The notes under the pieces are model-generated. The model was given only the letters and a program-made list of their open reading frames with translations. It was not told the origin of the DNA and ran no database searches. Of a DNA stretch of 64,000 nucleotides, positions 43,871-53,020 are shown piece by piece. Position 1 is the stretch's first letter; each line of letters starts with the position of its first letter. The stretch spans positions 2,471,001 to 2,535,000 of the forward strand of contig NZ_CP113783.1 in assembly GCF_029542205.1 (NCBI RefSeq), in the 5' to 3' direction. The position numbers and the translations under genes were made by a program. Source of the DNA: Pseudoxanthomonas sp. SE1 (lineage in GTDB: Bacteria > Pseudomonadota > Gammaproteobacteria > Xanthomonadales > Xanthomonadaceae).

Positions 43871-43982
43871 GCGCGAGGCACGCGCCGGATCCATGTCCGG
43901 CGCGCATCGGAGACAAGCCACGCGGGACGACCGCGCCGCCAACTGCTACGCTGCCGACACGAAGTCCTGGGGAGGACGTACC

Positions 43983-44528
43983 GTGATCCGGAATCTGCTG
44001 CTGGCCATGCTGTTGGCCGCTGTCCCGTGTGCGCACGCCACGGATGCCGTCCGGCAGCCTGGCGTGGGCGAAGTGCCGCCCCCCATCACGCTCAAGGACC
44101 GCGAGGGCAATCCCGTCGATCTCGATGCGCTCAAGGGCAAGGTGGTCGTGGTGACGTTCTGGGCATCATGGTGTGGCCCCTGCCGGCGCGAGTTGCCGAT
44201 GCTCGGCCACATGCAGAAGATCGTCGGCCGGGAGCATCTGGAAGTCATCGCCATCAACATGAAGGAACCGCGCAGCGACTACCTCGGCGTCCTTCGCGCC
44301 AACAAGGATCTGGACCTGACCTTCGTCCATGACGTCCGCGGCGTGGTGACGGACCGTTACGGCGTCACCGCACTGCCGAACATGTTCGTCATCGGCCAGG
44401 ATGGCCTCATCGTGCGTGCGCATCGTGGCTACTCGGAGGCCGTGCTGGAATCCTTCTCCCGGGAGTTGCTCGCGCTGCTGCCCGAGGAGGCGCTGCAGCG
44501 GCGCGTCCCCGCTCAGCCACCGCCGTAG
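43983..44528 (+). CDS. Exported thioredoxin-like protein (TlpA/ResA type)
   Basis: A 181-residue protein with a signal peptide (MIRNLLLAMLLAAVPCAHA) and a thioredoxin fold: VVVVTFWASWCGPCRRELPM gives the redox pair Cys64 and Cys67, and the cis-Pro loop is TALPNMFVI. It is expected to act in the periplasm, reducing disulfides in cytochrome c maturation or similar work, but no ccm genes are nearby. A GTG at 43983 is the start, with GGAGG seven bases before. Its last 16 bp overlap tail-to-tail with the minus-strand gene ending at 44513. Confidence 0.88.
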   Translation: MIRNLLLAMLLAAVPCAHATDAVRQPGVGEVPPPITLKDREGNPVDLDALKGKVVVVTFWASWCGPCRRELPMLGHMQKIVGREHLEVIAINMKEPRSDYLGVLRANKDLDLTFVHDVRGVVTDRYGVTALPNMFVIGQDGLIVRAHRGYSEAVLESFSRELLALLPEEALQRRVPAQPPP

Positions 44529-44932
44529 CGCAGCCAGATCACGGCCGCCGCTTCATCCGCGAACACCTGCGCGTTGAACCCGTGTTCGTTGGCCAGCAGG
44601 CCCGCGAACTCGACCTGCGGCAGCTGGTCGACATGCCGTTCGACGTAGGCGATGCGCACGGCTTCCATGCCCTGGCCCTGCATCGCCTGCACGAACTCCA
44701 GCAATTGTCCCGGCGGCGGTGGCTCGCCTTCCATGTCATCCACCACCAGCAGCGCGCGTGGCGCCAGCCTGCGGATCTCCCCCGCGATGACCTGCCAGTA
44801 CGCCAGCGTGGTCTCCAGCGTGCCATTGACGCCGGTCACCCACGCGCGCAACCCGTAGTCGGTGGTGGCGAACTCGATATGGAACAGCCGGCCGTCCACG
44901 CGCTCGCCCACTGCTTCAGGCCAATGCTGCAC
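44513..44932 (-). CDS. Small orphan protein, possibly STAS-like fold
   Basis: A protein of about 139 residues: GRLFHIEFATTDYGLRAWVT, then ARALLVVDDMEGEPPPPGQL and VRIAYVERHVDQLPQVEFAG. Alternating strands and helices and the DDMEGE turn recall SpoIIAA/STAS-like proteins, but I do not firmly recognise it. The start is uncertain: GTG 44932 overlaps the end of the glutathione peroxidase gene, GTG 44911 lies just beyond it, and an ATG at 44974 is further inside. Its 3' end overlaps the thioredoxin-like gene by 16 bp. Confidence 0.65.
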   Translation of the reverse strand: MQHWPEAVGERVDGRLFHIEFATTDYGLRAWVTGVNGTLETTLAYWQVIAGEIRRLAPRALLVVDDMEGEPPPPGQLLEFVQAMQGQGMEAVRIAYVERHVDQLPQVEFAGLLANEHGFNAQVFADEAAAVIWLRYGGG

Positions 44933-45398
44933 GGACGTCGCCCGCCAGGGACGCCGGTGCATCGGTCGGCGCATAACGCTTGATCACCTTGCCGTCGCGG
45001 CCCACGAGGAACTTGCTGAAATTCCACTTGATCGCGCTGATGCCGAGCAGCCCGCTCTTCTCCTGCTTCAGCCACTTCCACAGCGGATGCGCACCATCGC
45101 CGTTGACGTCGATCTTGGCGAACATCGGGAACGTCACGTCGTAGTTCAGCGAACAGAAATTGCGGATCTCGGCTTCATCGCCCGGCTCCTGGTGGCCGAA
45201 CTGGTCGCACGGGAATCCCAGCACCACCAGCCCCTGCGGTCCGAACTCGCGCCACAGTGCTTCCAGGCCGGTGTACTGCGGCGTGAAGCCGCACCTGGAG
45301 GCCACGTTGACGATCAGCAGGGCCTTGCCCTGGTACTCGGACAGCGAGCGCTCCCGGCCATCGAGGTCCTGGGCGGAAAAGTCGTAGGCGATGGTCAT
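44916..45398 (-). CDS. Glutathione peroxidase family protein
   Basis: A 160-residue thiol peroxidase reducing hydroperoxides. Catalytic residues are all present: Cys36 in VNVASRCGFTPQY, Gln70 in GFPCDQFGHQEPG, and Trp125-Asn126 in IKWNFSKFLV. It uses Cys rather than selenocysteine, and the extra Cys in the second position (FPCDQF) could form the resolving disulfide, so thioredoxin is the likely donor. ATG 45398 gives the family N-terminus. The orphan gene at 44513 follows and overlaps it, suggesting one transcript. Confidence 0.93.
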   Translation of the reverse strand: MTIAYDFSAQDLDGRERSLSEYQGKALLIVNVASRCGFTPQYTGLEALWREFGPQGLVVLGFPCDQFGHQEPGDEAEIRNFCSLNYDVTFPMFAKIDVNGDGAHPLWKWLKQEKSGLLGISAIKWNFSKFLVGRDGKVIKRYAPTDAPASLAGDVRAALA

Positions 45399-45524
45399 GC
45401 GTTCCCTCCGGGAAAGCCGCTATCAGACACCTCCCGCGCGAACAGGGCAAGGCTCCCCTTCACCGGATGGGCAGCGTGGCGACGATCCGCTAACGTAGCC
45501 ACCTGCACCGGACCGTGGACGCCC

Positions 45525-46121
45525 ATGCAAGCCGCCGATCCCGCCAGCCACGCCAACCTGTACATCCATGTCCGCATCCTGCTCGGGATGATCGTGGGCC
45601 TGGGCCTGACCCACCTGCTGCGCCACGTGGCACGCATCGTCGAACGTCCCCGCGCGCACCGGATCTACAGCGTGCACCTGGTCTGGGCAGGTTTCATGTT
45701 CGTCTACATGCTGCACTTCTGGTGGTGGGAATTCAGCCTCTCCCACCAGGCGCACTGGAGCTTCATGCTCTACCTGTACGTCACCCTGTACGCCCTGCTG
45801 CTCTACCTGCTGTGCGCGCTGGTGTTCCCCGAATCATTGGCCGAAGGAAGCGGCTACCGCGACTACTACTATGACCGGCGGACCTGGTTCTTCGGTCTGC
45901 TCGCGCTGATGTTCGTGGTGGATGTCGGGGACACCCTGATCAAAGGCCAGCCATACGCGCAGCAACTCGGCCCGGAGTACTGGGTGCGCAATGCGCTGTA
46001 CATCGTCGGCAGCCTGGTGGCCATCGCCACCCGCAACCCGCGCTTCCACGCCACGTTCGCGGTGATGGCGCTGCTGTACGAGTTGTCGTGGATCTGGCGG
46101 CGTTACGAGATCCTGGCGTAG
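45525..46121 (+). CDS. Orphan inner membrane protein
   Basis: A 198-residue membrane protein of about six helices. It starts MQAADPASHANLYIHVRILL, and IVGLGLTHLLRHVARIVERP, a Trp-rich FMFVYMLHFWWWEFSLS and MLYLYVTLYALLLYLLCALV follow. A Tyr-rich loop (GYRDYYYDRR) joins helices three and four. I recognise no family. ATG 45525 is the first Met that fits the hydrophobicity pattern. It is divergent from the peroxidase gene. Confidence 0.65.
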   Translation: MQAADPASHANLYIHVRILLGMIVGLGLTHLLRHVARIVERPRAHRIYSVHLVWAGFMFVYMLHFWWWEFSLSHQAHWSFMLYLYVTLYALLLYLLCALVFPESLAEGSGYRDYYYDRRTWFFGLLALMFVVDVGDTLIKGQPYAQQLGPEYWVRNALYIVGSLVAIATRNPRFHATFAVMALLYELSWIWRRYEILA

Positions 46122-46130
46122 CCCTGTCCT

Positions 46131-46208
46131 CCTGCAGGAGCGACGGCAGTCGCGACCGCAGACTGGGAATTCTCAAGGTATACGGTCGCGACTGACGTCG
46201 CTCCTACA
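46131..46208. repeat. Inverted repeat pair (GACGTCAGTCGCGACCG class)
   Basis: CTGCAGGAGCGACGGCAGTC at the left and its near-reverse complement ending CGTCGCTCCTACA at the right enclose about 24 bp, between two convergent genes. Likely a two-way terminator. Confidence 0.8.
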
Positions 46209-46217
46209 ACAGTTGCG

Positions 46218-48251
46218 TCAGCGAACGGATTGCACTTCCAGTGCAGGCGCAAACGGCCTGATGCCCAGCGCCTCGTGGATCTCGGCCGGGTAGTACGCAC
46301 GCCCGTCCTTGATCACCAGCGCGAGCTTGCGGATGTCGCTGATGTCCTGCGTCGGGTCGCCATCCACCAGCACCAGGTCGGCGCGCTTGCCGGGTGCGAT
46401 GGACCCGGCATCGTCCAGCGTGCGGCTGTACTTCGCGCCGTTCCAGGTCGCCACCTGCAGCACCTGCGATGGCGTCAGGCCTGCCTGCACGTACAACTCC
46501 AACTCCCGTTGCAGCGTGAAGCCCGGCAGTTCGTCGGTGCCCGCGACCAGCGGCACGCCGGCGCGATACATGCGGCCGGTGAAGTCGACCAGCTTGTCGA
46601 AGCTGCGCTTGTACCGGGCGCCGGTGACGTCGTCAGGAATGTTCAGTTCCGCAGCGCGGCGACCCCGCTGCACATCCGGCGGGAGGTGATCGGCTACATC
46701 GGCGACGATGGGCGACAGCTGCCCCTCGCGCTGGTGCAGGAACTCGAAGGTCGCCAGCGTGGGGTCGATGACGATCTGCTTGTTCGCCAGTTCGGCGATG
46801 AAGTCCTGGACCGGCCTGCTGTCGAAATCCAGCCCGTCCGTCTTGTCCGCCACCAGGTAGAAGCGCGCCAGCGTGCGCGTGTCGGTTTCCGGCGTGACGA
46901 AGAAGTTCAGCATCACCTGGTTGATGTGCTGGATCTCGTCATAGCCCTGTTCCACCACGTCCTGCGCCCGCATGAAGGCGGGCACGTGGCCGCTGACGCG
47001 GATGCCGCGCTGGTGCGCATGGGCGGTGGTGTCGCGCAGGATCTCCTTCGGGAAGGAGTTGTAGATCTTGATCTGTGGGTAGCCATGATCGGCGTACCAG
47101 TCGATCGCCTGCTTGGCGCCGGCCAGGTCCTTCACCACGAAACCGCCCTGAGACGAATGCGGGCTCTGGCCTTCGATGTAGCCGGCGGGAATCACGCGCG
47201 GATGCATCAGCGTGCCGGCCTTCTCTTCCGCCATCAACTGTTGCAGCGTGGCGTTGTCGTTGCCCATGTCGCGCGCGCTGGTGACGCCCGCGGCCAGGTG
47301 CAGGCCGCCCTCCCAGCTGCCCGCATGCACGTGCATGTCGTAGAGCCCTGGCAGCAGCACGCGGTTGCCGGCGTCGACAACCTGTTGTGCCTCCATCGTC
47401 GCCTGCCCGGCTGGCGATACCGACACGATCCTGCCATCGCGCACGACCACGTCGGAGGAAGCCCCGAGCACGGCCTTCTCGCTGTCGAAAACCCGCGCGT
47501 TCCGGATCAGCGTGGTGCCCGGCAACGGATGCGCCAAGCGTTGCTGCAGCGCCACCAGCGCCTCGCGCTCTGCGATCTTCTGGCGATCTTCCAGCGTGTT
47601 CGCCACCCCTTGCCAGCCGTCCTCGATCAGCTGCAGGAAGCCCGGATAGATGTAGGCGAACAGGCGCGGCTCGGCATCGCGCGTCACCCATACGAAGCTC
47701 GGCGTGAAGCCGATGCCGGTCAGCGCCAGCAGGTCGACCGTGCGCGACTGCGTGCCAGTGCGGATCTCCATCGACGCGAGCTTGCGTTGTGTCAGCGTGC
47801 CGCTGGGAACCAGCGGCAACTTGCCATCGGCCTGCCGGGCCAGCGCCGCCAGCGCTACCGACGACGTGGCCGGCGTGCCGCCGAGCGGCGTGTACAGCGC
47901 CGTGCCGGTGAAGGTATGCGTGCCTGCGTCGGAGGTACTCTTCCATTGGCCACGATCGCCGTCGCGGGCGAAGGTTTCGTCCACCGGCGCACCGAAGGTC
48001 GAGACGCCCTTCACCTGATAGCGCTGGAAGGTGCCATCGGCCGCGAGCTGGTATTCCTCCTTCAACTCCGGCCCACGCCCGTTGTCCTTGAAGATGAAGT
48101 CCACCCGGGTGACGCCATCATCCCCCACGGTGACCGTCTGCTCACCGGCCTTCTTGCCGCCATCCACCAGCGCCACGTACTTCAGGGTTTCGGCGGCCAG
48201 TGCCGAAGGAGCCAGCAACAACGCGTAGCACAGGGCAAGGACGGGCTTCAC
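46218..48251 (-). CDS. Secreted amidohydrolase
   Basis: A 677-residue exported protein: signal peptide (MKPVLALCYALLLAPSALAA), an N-terminal beta-rich region of about 250 residues, and a C-terminal TIM barrel of the imidazolonepropionase/D-amidohydrolase branch. Metal ligands appear in YDMHVHAGSWEGG (His-x-His), RVSGHVPAF, EIQHINQVML and VAGTDELPG, and the composite domain closes with IAPGKRADLVLVDGDPTQDI. Substrates of such enzymes include dipeptides, but none can be named. A GTG at 48251 is chosen since GGAGA lies six bases upstream and the signal peptide starts there. Confidence 0.85.
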   Translation of the reverse strand: MKPVLALCYALLLAPSALAAETLKYVALVDGGKKAGEQTVTVGDDGVTRVDFIFKDNGRGPELKEEYQLAADGTFQRYQVKGVSTFGAPVDETFARDGDRGQWKSTSDAGTHTFTGTALYTPLGGTPATSSVALAALARQADGKLPLVPSGTLTQRKLASMEIRTGTQSRTVDLLALTGIGFTPSFVWVTRDAEPRLFAYIYPGFLQLIEDGWQGVANTLEDRQKIAEREALVALQQRLAHPLPGTTLIRNARVFDSEKAVLGASSDVVVRDGRIVSVSPAGQATMEAQQVVDAGNRVLLPGLYDMHVHAGSWEGGLHLAAGVTSARDMGNDNATLQQLMAEEKAGTLMHPRVIPAGYIEGQSPHSSQGGFVVKDLAGAKQAIDWYADHGYPQIKIYNSFPKEILRDTTAHAHQRGIRVSGHVPAFMRAQDVVEQGYDEIQHINQVMLNFFVTPETDTRTLARFYLVADKTDGLDFDSRPVQDFIAELANKQIVIDPTLATFEFLHQREGQLSPIVADVADHLPPDVQRGRRAAELNIPDDVTGARYKRSFDKLVDFTGRMYRAGVPLVAGTDELPGFTLQRELELYVQAGLTPSQVLQVATWNGAKYSRTLDDAGSIAPGKRADLVLVDGDPTQDISDIRKLALVIKDGRAYYPAEIHEALGIRPFAPALEVQSVR

Positions 48252-48393
48252 AGGATTCTCCGGAAGGGGCGCTCGGCGCATTCTGCCGCAGATTGAGGCC
48301 CTGCCCTCCCCATCGCCCATGCCTTTCGTCATGGGTCCCGTCTGCCCCCCTGGGTTACCCTTGGAAATCCACTCTGCCAGGACGTTGCGCTTC

Positions 48394-50583
48394 ATGACCA
48401 CCCGCCTTGCCATCGCGCTTGCCGCGACCCTTGGACTCGCCATGCCCGCCTACAGCCAGGCCGCCACACCGGCCACCCAGACCGCACAAGCCGCCAATCC
48501 CTTCTTCGCCGAAAGCCCGCTGCCGCTGCACTACCCGCAGTTCGACAAGATCAAGGACAGCGACTTCGCGCCCGCCTTCGACGCCGGCATGGCCGAGCAG
48601 CTGAAGGAAATGGACGCCATCGCCAACGACCCGGCCGCGCCCACCTTCGAGAACACCATCATCGCGATGGAGAAGAGCGGCCAGGTGCTGGACCGCGCCA
48701 CCACCGTGTTCTTCAACCTGGTGGGCACCGACACCAACGATGCGCGCAACAAGCTGCGCGCCGATTACTCGGCGAAGTTCGCCGCCCACGGCGACGCCAT
48801 CAGCCTGAATCCGAAGCTGTTCGCCCGCATCAAGGCGCTTTACGACCAGCGCAACGACCTGGGCCTGGACGCGCAGGGCGTGCGCCTGATCGAGCGCTAC
48901 CACACCAGCTTCGTGCGCTCCGGCGCCAACCTCAACGAAGCCGACAAGGCGACGCTGAAGAAGATGAACGGTGAACTGGCGTCGCTGGGCACCACCTTCA
49001 GCGACAACGTGCTGAAGGAAGTCAACGCCTCGGCGGTCGTCGTCGATGATGTGAAGCAGCTCGACGGCCTGACCGAAGGCCAGATCGCCACCGCAGCCGA
49101 GGTCGCCAAGAAGCGCGGTCTGGAAGGCAAGTACGTCCTGACGCTGCTCAACACCACCGGCCAGCCGCCGGAGTCGCAACTGACCAACCGCACGCTGCGC
49201 CAGCGCCTGCACGAAGCGTCTGTCGTACGCGGCAGCCGCGGCGGCGAGTTCGACACCACCGCGCTGGTCTCGCGCATCATGAAGCTGCGCGCCGACCGCG
49301 CGAAGCTGCTGGGCTACCCCAACCACGCGGCCTACGGCCTGGAAGACCAGACCGCGCGCACGCCGGAAGCCGTCAACGCCATGCTGGGCAAGCTGGCCCC
49401 GGCCGCCGTGGCCAATGCCAAGCGCGAGGCCGCCGACCTGCAGGCGATGATCGACCAGGAGCAGAAGGCCAAGGGCGAGCCGACCTTCGCGCTGGAACCG
49501 TGGGACTGGGCGTTCTACACCGAGAAGGTGCGCGGGGCGAAGTACAACTTCGACGAGTCGCAGCTGAAGCCGTACTTCGAGATGAAGAACGTGCTGGAAA
49601 ACGGCGTGTTCTACGCCGCCACCCAGCTGTACGGCCTGACGTTCAAGGAACGCACCGACCTGCCGAAGTACCACGCCGACACCTGGACCTACGACGTGTT
49701 CAACGCCGACGGTTCGCAGTTGGCCATCTTCATCTTCGACCCGTATGCGCGCGACTCCAAGCGCGGCGGCGCATGGATGAACTCGTACGTGTCGCAGTCG
49801 GGCCTGACCGGCGACAAGCCGGTGGTCGCCAACCATCTGAACGTGCCGAAGCCGCCGGCCGGCGAGCCGACGCTGATGACGTGGGACGAAGTGACCACCA
49901 CGTTCCATGAGTTCGGCCATGCGCTGCACGGCATGTTCTCCGACGTGAAGTATCCGTACTTCAGCGGCACCAGCGTGCCGCGCGACTTCGTGGAATACCC
50001 GTCGCAGGTCAACGAGATGTGGGCCGACTGGCCGTCGATCCTGGCCAACTACGCCAAGCACCACAAGACCGGCGAGGCCATGCCGCAGGCACTGCTGGAC
50101 AAGGTGATCGCCGCGTCCAAGTTCAACCAGGGCTTCGCCACCACCGAGTACCTGGGCGCCGCGATGCTGGACCAGCGCTGGCACCAGATCACCGCCGACC
50201 AGGTGCCGGACGCCGCCGGCGTGATGAAGTTCGAGGCCGCCGCGCTGACCGCCGACGGCATCAACTACACGCCGGTGCCGCCGCGCTACAAGACGCCCTA
50301 CTTCAGCCACATCATGGGCGGCTACTCGGCCGGCTACTACGCCTACATCTGGTCTGAAGTGCTGGACGCGAACAGCGTGGAATGGTTCAAGAGCAACGGC
50401 GGCCTGAAGCGCGAGAACGGCGATCACTTCCGCAAGACGCTGCTGTCGCAGGGCGGCAGCCAGGATGCGATGAAGCTGTTCCGCGACTTCGCCGGCCACG
50501 ATCCCAGGATCGAGCCCCTGCTGGAGAAGCGCGGCCTGACGGCACCCGCCAGCGCTGCGCCGGCGGCCACGCAGGTCAAGTAA
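48394..50583 (+). CDS. dcp: M3 family dipeptidyl carboxypeptidase, exported
   Basis: A 729-residue zinc peptidase with a signal peptide (MTTRLAIALAATLGLAMPAY) placing it in the periplasm. The M3 zinc motif is HEFGH (His505 to His509) in TTFHEFGHALHGMFSDVKYP; the third ligand Glu lies in FVEYPSQVNEMWADW. The C-terminal HIMGGYSAGYYAYIWSEVLD carries the substrate Tyr residues. It matches Dcp, which removes dipeptides from C-termini, better than oligopeptidase A because of the signal peptide. The start ATG 48394 was chosen since the signal peptide starts there. Confidence 0.93.
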   Translation: MTTRLAIALAATLGLAMPAYSQAATPATQTAQAANPFFAESPLPLHYPQFDKIKDSDFAPAFDAGMAEQLKEMDAIANDPAAPTFENTIIAMEKSGQVLDRATTVFFNLVGTDTNDARNKLRADYSAKFAAHGDAISLNPKLFARIKALYDQRNDLGLDAQGVRLIERYHTSFVRSGANLNEADKATLKKMNGELASLGTTFSDNVLKEVNASAVVVDDVKQLDGLTEGQIATAAEVAKKRGLEGKYVLTLLNTTGQPPESQLTNRTLRQRLHEASVVRGSRGGEFDTTALVSRIMKLRADRAKLLGYPNHAAYGLEDQTARTPEAVNAMLGKLAPAAVANAKREAADLQAMIDQEQKAKGEPTFALEPWDWAFYTEKVRGAKYNFDESQLKPYFEMKNVLENGVFYAATQLYGLTFKERTDLPKYHADTWTYDVFNADGSQLAIFIFDPYARDSKRGGAWMNSYVSQSGLTGDKPVVANHLNVPKPPAGEPTLMTWDEVTTTFHEFGHALHGMFSDVKYPYFSGTSVPRDFVEYPSQVNEMWADWPSILANYAKHHKTGEAMPQALLDKVIAASKFNQGFATTEYLGAAMLDQRWHQITADQVPDAAGVMKFEAAALTADGINYTPVPPRYKTPYFSHIMGGYSAGYYAYIWSEVLDANSVEWFKSNGGLKRENGDHFRKTLLSQGGSQDAMKLFRDFAGHDPRIEPLLEKRGLTAPASAAPAATQVK

Positions 50584-50611
50584 GCGAACCTGCGAAGTCG
50601 CATGCTGTTTC

Positions 50612-50635
50612 CCACGCCACCTTCGGGTGGCGTGG
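50612..50635 (+). terminator. Intrinsic terminator-like hairpin after dcp
   Basis: CCACGCCACC and GGTGGCGTGG form a 10-bp perfect stem with a TTCG loop, 28 bp after the stop, followed by TGCTTTC. The remainder of the 310-bp gap to the cbpA-like gene (to 50893) shows no gene. Confidence 0.75.
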
Positions 50636-50893
50636 TGCTTTCAGGGCACGGGAATCGCCGGGTGGCCGGCGGGGTTTTCCACAATGCATGTGGATGGAAC
50701 CTGGACGAAACTGTGGATAACCCTCTGCCCGCCTTGTGCGGCGGACGTGTCAAGACGGGTGGCGAAATTTTCACCGCCCCTTGCCGTCAAACGTCGTGTG
50801 CACCCTGGCGCACCTTCACGGCGCCATCGATGTCCTGAGGGTCGATCGGGAACGTGGCACGCCACGGCCCTCCCGAAGTCTCCGCGAGTGGGA

Positions 50894-51778
50894 TCAGGCG
50901 TCGAAGGCCTTGCCCAGTGCCGCGTAGGCCTGGCGCTGCTCATCGGTCTCCGCACGCGGCGCCGTGATCTCCAGTTCCACGATCTGGTCACCCGCCGGCG
51001 TGCCGGGCAGGCCGCGCCCACGCAGGCGCAGCTTGCGGCCGGAATCCGAGTCCGCCGGGATCTTCAGGTCCACTGCACCACCCAGCGTGGGGACACTGAC
51101 GGTTGCGCCCAGGGCCGCCTGCCACGGCGTCAACGACAGCACGTGGATGATGTTGCGGCCGTCCACCTCGAACTGCGGGTGCGGCGCGTACTCCACTTCC
51201 AGCAGCAGGTTGCCGCCCTGCACGCCCTGCCCGGCCAGGCGGATCACCTGCCCCGGCTTCACGCCCGTCGGCACGCGGACATCGAGCTGCCGCCCGTTGA
51301 CGTTCACCCGCACGCTGCCGCCGTCATGCACCGCCTGCAACGGTACCGACAGCTTCGCGCGCGAATCCCGCATCGGCTGCGGTCCGCGCGACTGCGCCTG
51401 CTCCGCGCGGGCGCGCCTGCCGAACAGCCCTTCGAAGAAATCACTGAATCCGCCGCTGCCGCCACCTGCGCCGCCGAAGATCTCCTCGTAATCGAAGTCC
51501 TGCGATCCCGGTCCGCCGCGCCCGAAATCCGGCGGTGGACGGAATTCCTCGCCGGGCCGGTAGCCGCGCGCACGCAACTGGTCATACGCGGACCGCTTCT
51601 GCGGGTCACGCAGGGCCTCGTACGCCTCGTTGACGGCCTTGAACTGATCCTCGGCGCCGGGCTCCTTGCTGACGTCGGGGTGGTACTTGCGGGCCAAGCG
51701 ACGGTACGCCGTCTTGATCTCGGCGTCGCCGGCCGTGGGCTCGACGCCCAGCACCGCGTAATAGTCCTTGAACTGCAT
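50894..51778 (-). CDS. cbpA: DnaJ-class co-chaperone (CbpA-like)
   Basis: A 294-residue J-domain protein. The J domain (residues 1-70) has HPD at 33-35 (YYAVLGVEPTAGDAEIKTAY), a Gly/Phe-rich linker (DFDYEEIFGGAGGGSGGFSD), and two C-terminal substrate-binding domains (VRVPTGVKPGQVIRLAGQG, GRKLRLRGRGLPG). It lacks the zinc-finger Cys repeats of full DnaJ, as CbpA does. It stimulates DnaK ATPase. It lies 147 bp after the Hsp20 gene and is probably in the same heat-shock transcript. Confidence 0.9.
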   Translation of the reverse strand: MQFKDYYAVLGVEPTAGDAEIKTAYRRLARKYHPDVSKEPGAEDQFKAVNEAYEALRDPQKRSAYDQLRARGYRPGEEFRPPPDFGRGGPGSQDFDYEEIFGGAGGGSGGFSDFFEGLFGRRARAEQAQSRGPQPMRDSRAKLSVPLQAVHDGGSVRVNVNGRQLDVRVPTGVKPGQVIRLAGQGVQGGNLLLEVEYAPHPQFEVDGRNIIHVLSLTPWQAALGATVSVPTLGGAVDLKIPADSDSGRKLRLRGRGLPGTPAGDQIVELEITAPRAETDEQRQAYAALGKAFDA

Positions 51779-51925
51779 GGAATCTCCGCACGATCACGCG
51801 GGATGCCGTCCACCATGGCGGGGAGGCATCCGGAAAAAGAAAAGGCCCGCGACGCGGGCGCCACGGGCCGATTCTATCGCTCCGCCCGTTGCCCCGCCGT
51901 GTCGACCGGCGGGGCCCAGGCACGG

Positions 51926-52366
51926 CTACTGCACCTGGATGCGGCGCGGCGTGGTTTCAGGCTTCTTGGGGATGTCGATCTGCAGGACGCCATGCCGGCC
52001 GGTGGCGGTGATGCCGTCGGCGTTGGCGCTGTCCGGCAGCGAGAAGCGGCGGTAGAAGGTGCCGTGGACGCGTTCCATGCGGGAATAACGCGCGCCCTCT
52101 TCCTTCTCGGACACCCGTTCGCCCCGCAGGGTCAGGATGCCCTTGTCCATGTGGATCTCGATGTCCTTCGGGTCCACGCCCGGGATGTCGGCCAGGATCA
52201 CGAAACGGTCGCTGTCCTCGCGGATGTCCACGCGCGGCGCCCACTGGCTGGTCACCACGTTGGACTGGTCGGCGTCGGCCTCGCCCAGGAAGCGGTCGAA
52301 GACCTGCTTGATCTCGTCCTGCAGGCCACGGGCATTGCCCCACGGGTTGTACTGCACGATGCTCAT
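51926..52366 (-). CDS. Small heat shock protein, Hsp20/alpha-crystallin family
   Basis: A 146-residue ATP-independent chaperone that holds unfolding proteins. The alpha-crystallin domain spans about residues 42-130 (APRVDIREDSDRFVILADIP then GVDPKDIEIHMDKGILTLRG), with the C-terminal I/V-x-I/V anchor probably RRIQV. ATG 52366 follows a strong GAGGAG. A sigma-32-type promoter lies 54-81 bp upstream. The gene is divergent from the peroxiredoxin. Confidence 0.93.
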   Translation of the reverse strand: MSIVQYNPWGNARGLQDEIKQVFDRFLGEADADQSNVVTSQWAPRVDIREDSDRFVILADIPGVDPKDIEIHMDKGILTLRGERVSEKEEGARYSRMERVHGTFYRRFSLPDSANADGITATGRHGVLQIDIPKKPETTPRRIQVQ

Positions 52367-52419
52367 GTCGGTTTCTCCTCTGGAAGTGGCGCCGCTACCG
52401 CCAGGCGCCGATGGCGGGA

Positions 52420-52447
52420 AAATAGGCGCTTGCCCAAGCATTTCAAG
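52420..52447 (-). promoter_or_regulatory. Heat-shock (sigma-32) type promoter for hsp20
   Basis: On the minus strand, CTTGAAA (52447-52441) is followed after 14 bp by CCTATTT (52426-52420). The -35 is identical to the sigma-32 consensus and the -10 is close to CCCCATnT. It sits 54 bp before the Hsp20 ATG. Confidence 0.75.
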
Positions 52448-52514
52448 CCCGTCACGGCCCGACCACACCGACACGCTAAACTGCATTCAGTTTTCCTCCA
52501 CACAAGGCATTCCC

Positions 52515-52994
52515 ATGAGCATCCAGGTTGGCGAGCGCATTCCCGAAGTGACCCTCAAGCGCATCCGAGAAGGCGTGGAAACGGTGGATACCACCACCCT
52601 GTTCGACGGCCGCAAGGCGGTGCTGTTCGCCGTGCCGGGCGCATTCACCCCGACCTGTTCGGAAAAGCATTTGCCCAGTTATGTGCAGCACTTCGACGAT
52701 TTCCGCCACCGCGGCATCGAAGTCTTCTGCGTGTCCGTCAACGATCCCTTCGTCATGCAGGCCTGGGGCAAGACCCAGCACGTGCCGGATGGCCTGCAGA
52801 TGCTCGCCGACGGCAATGCCGACCTGGCCAAGGCGCTCGGCCTGGAGATGGACGCCAGCGCCTACGGCATGGGCATCCGCGCCAAGCGCTTCGCTCTGTA
52901 TGTGGAAGACGGCGTGGTGAAGAACGTGTTCGTCGAAGCGCCCGGCGAGTACAAGGTCTCCGGCGCGGAGCATGTGCTGGAACAGATCGGCTGA
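52515..52994 (+). CDS. Peroxiredoxin, Prx5 family
   Basis: A 159-residue hydroperoxide reductase, cytosolic. The peroxidatic Cys48 is in VPGAFTPTCSEKHLPSY, and VFCVSVNDPFVMQAWGK is the Prx5 hallmark block. No second conserved Cys in the usual resolving position is obvious, other than Cys73 in EVFCVSV, so the enzyme may use glutaredoxin or glutathione. There is no fused glutaredoxin domain. ATG 52515 lies 148 bp from the divergent Hsp20 start; both genes fit a stress-response setting. Confidence 0.9.
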   Translation: MSIQVGERIPEVTLKRIREGVETVDTTTLFDGRKAVLFAVPGAFTPTCSEKHLPSYVQHFDDFRHRGIEVFCVSVNDPFVMQAWGKTQHVPDGLQMLADGNADLAKALGLEMDASAYGMGIRAKRFALYVEDGVVKNVFVEAPGEYKVSGAEHVLEQIG

Positions 52995-53020
52995 GTCAAC
53001 GCGCCTCTCACCGCTTGTCC

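Noticed and set aside
48355..50499. A minus-strand frame of about 710 codons opposite dcp
   Set aside because: Antisense shadow with Val/Arg/His/Gln bias and no family features.
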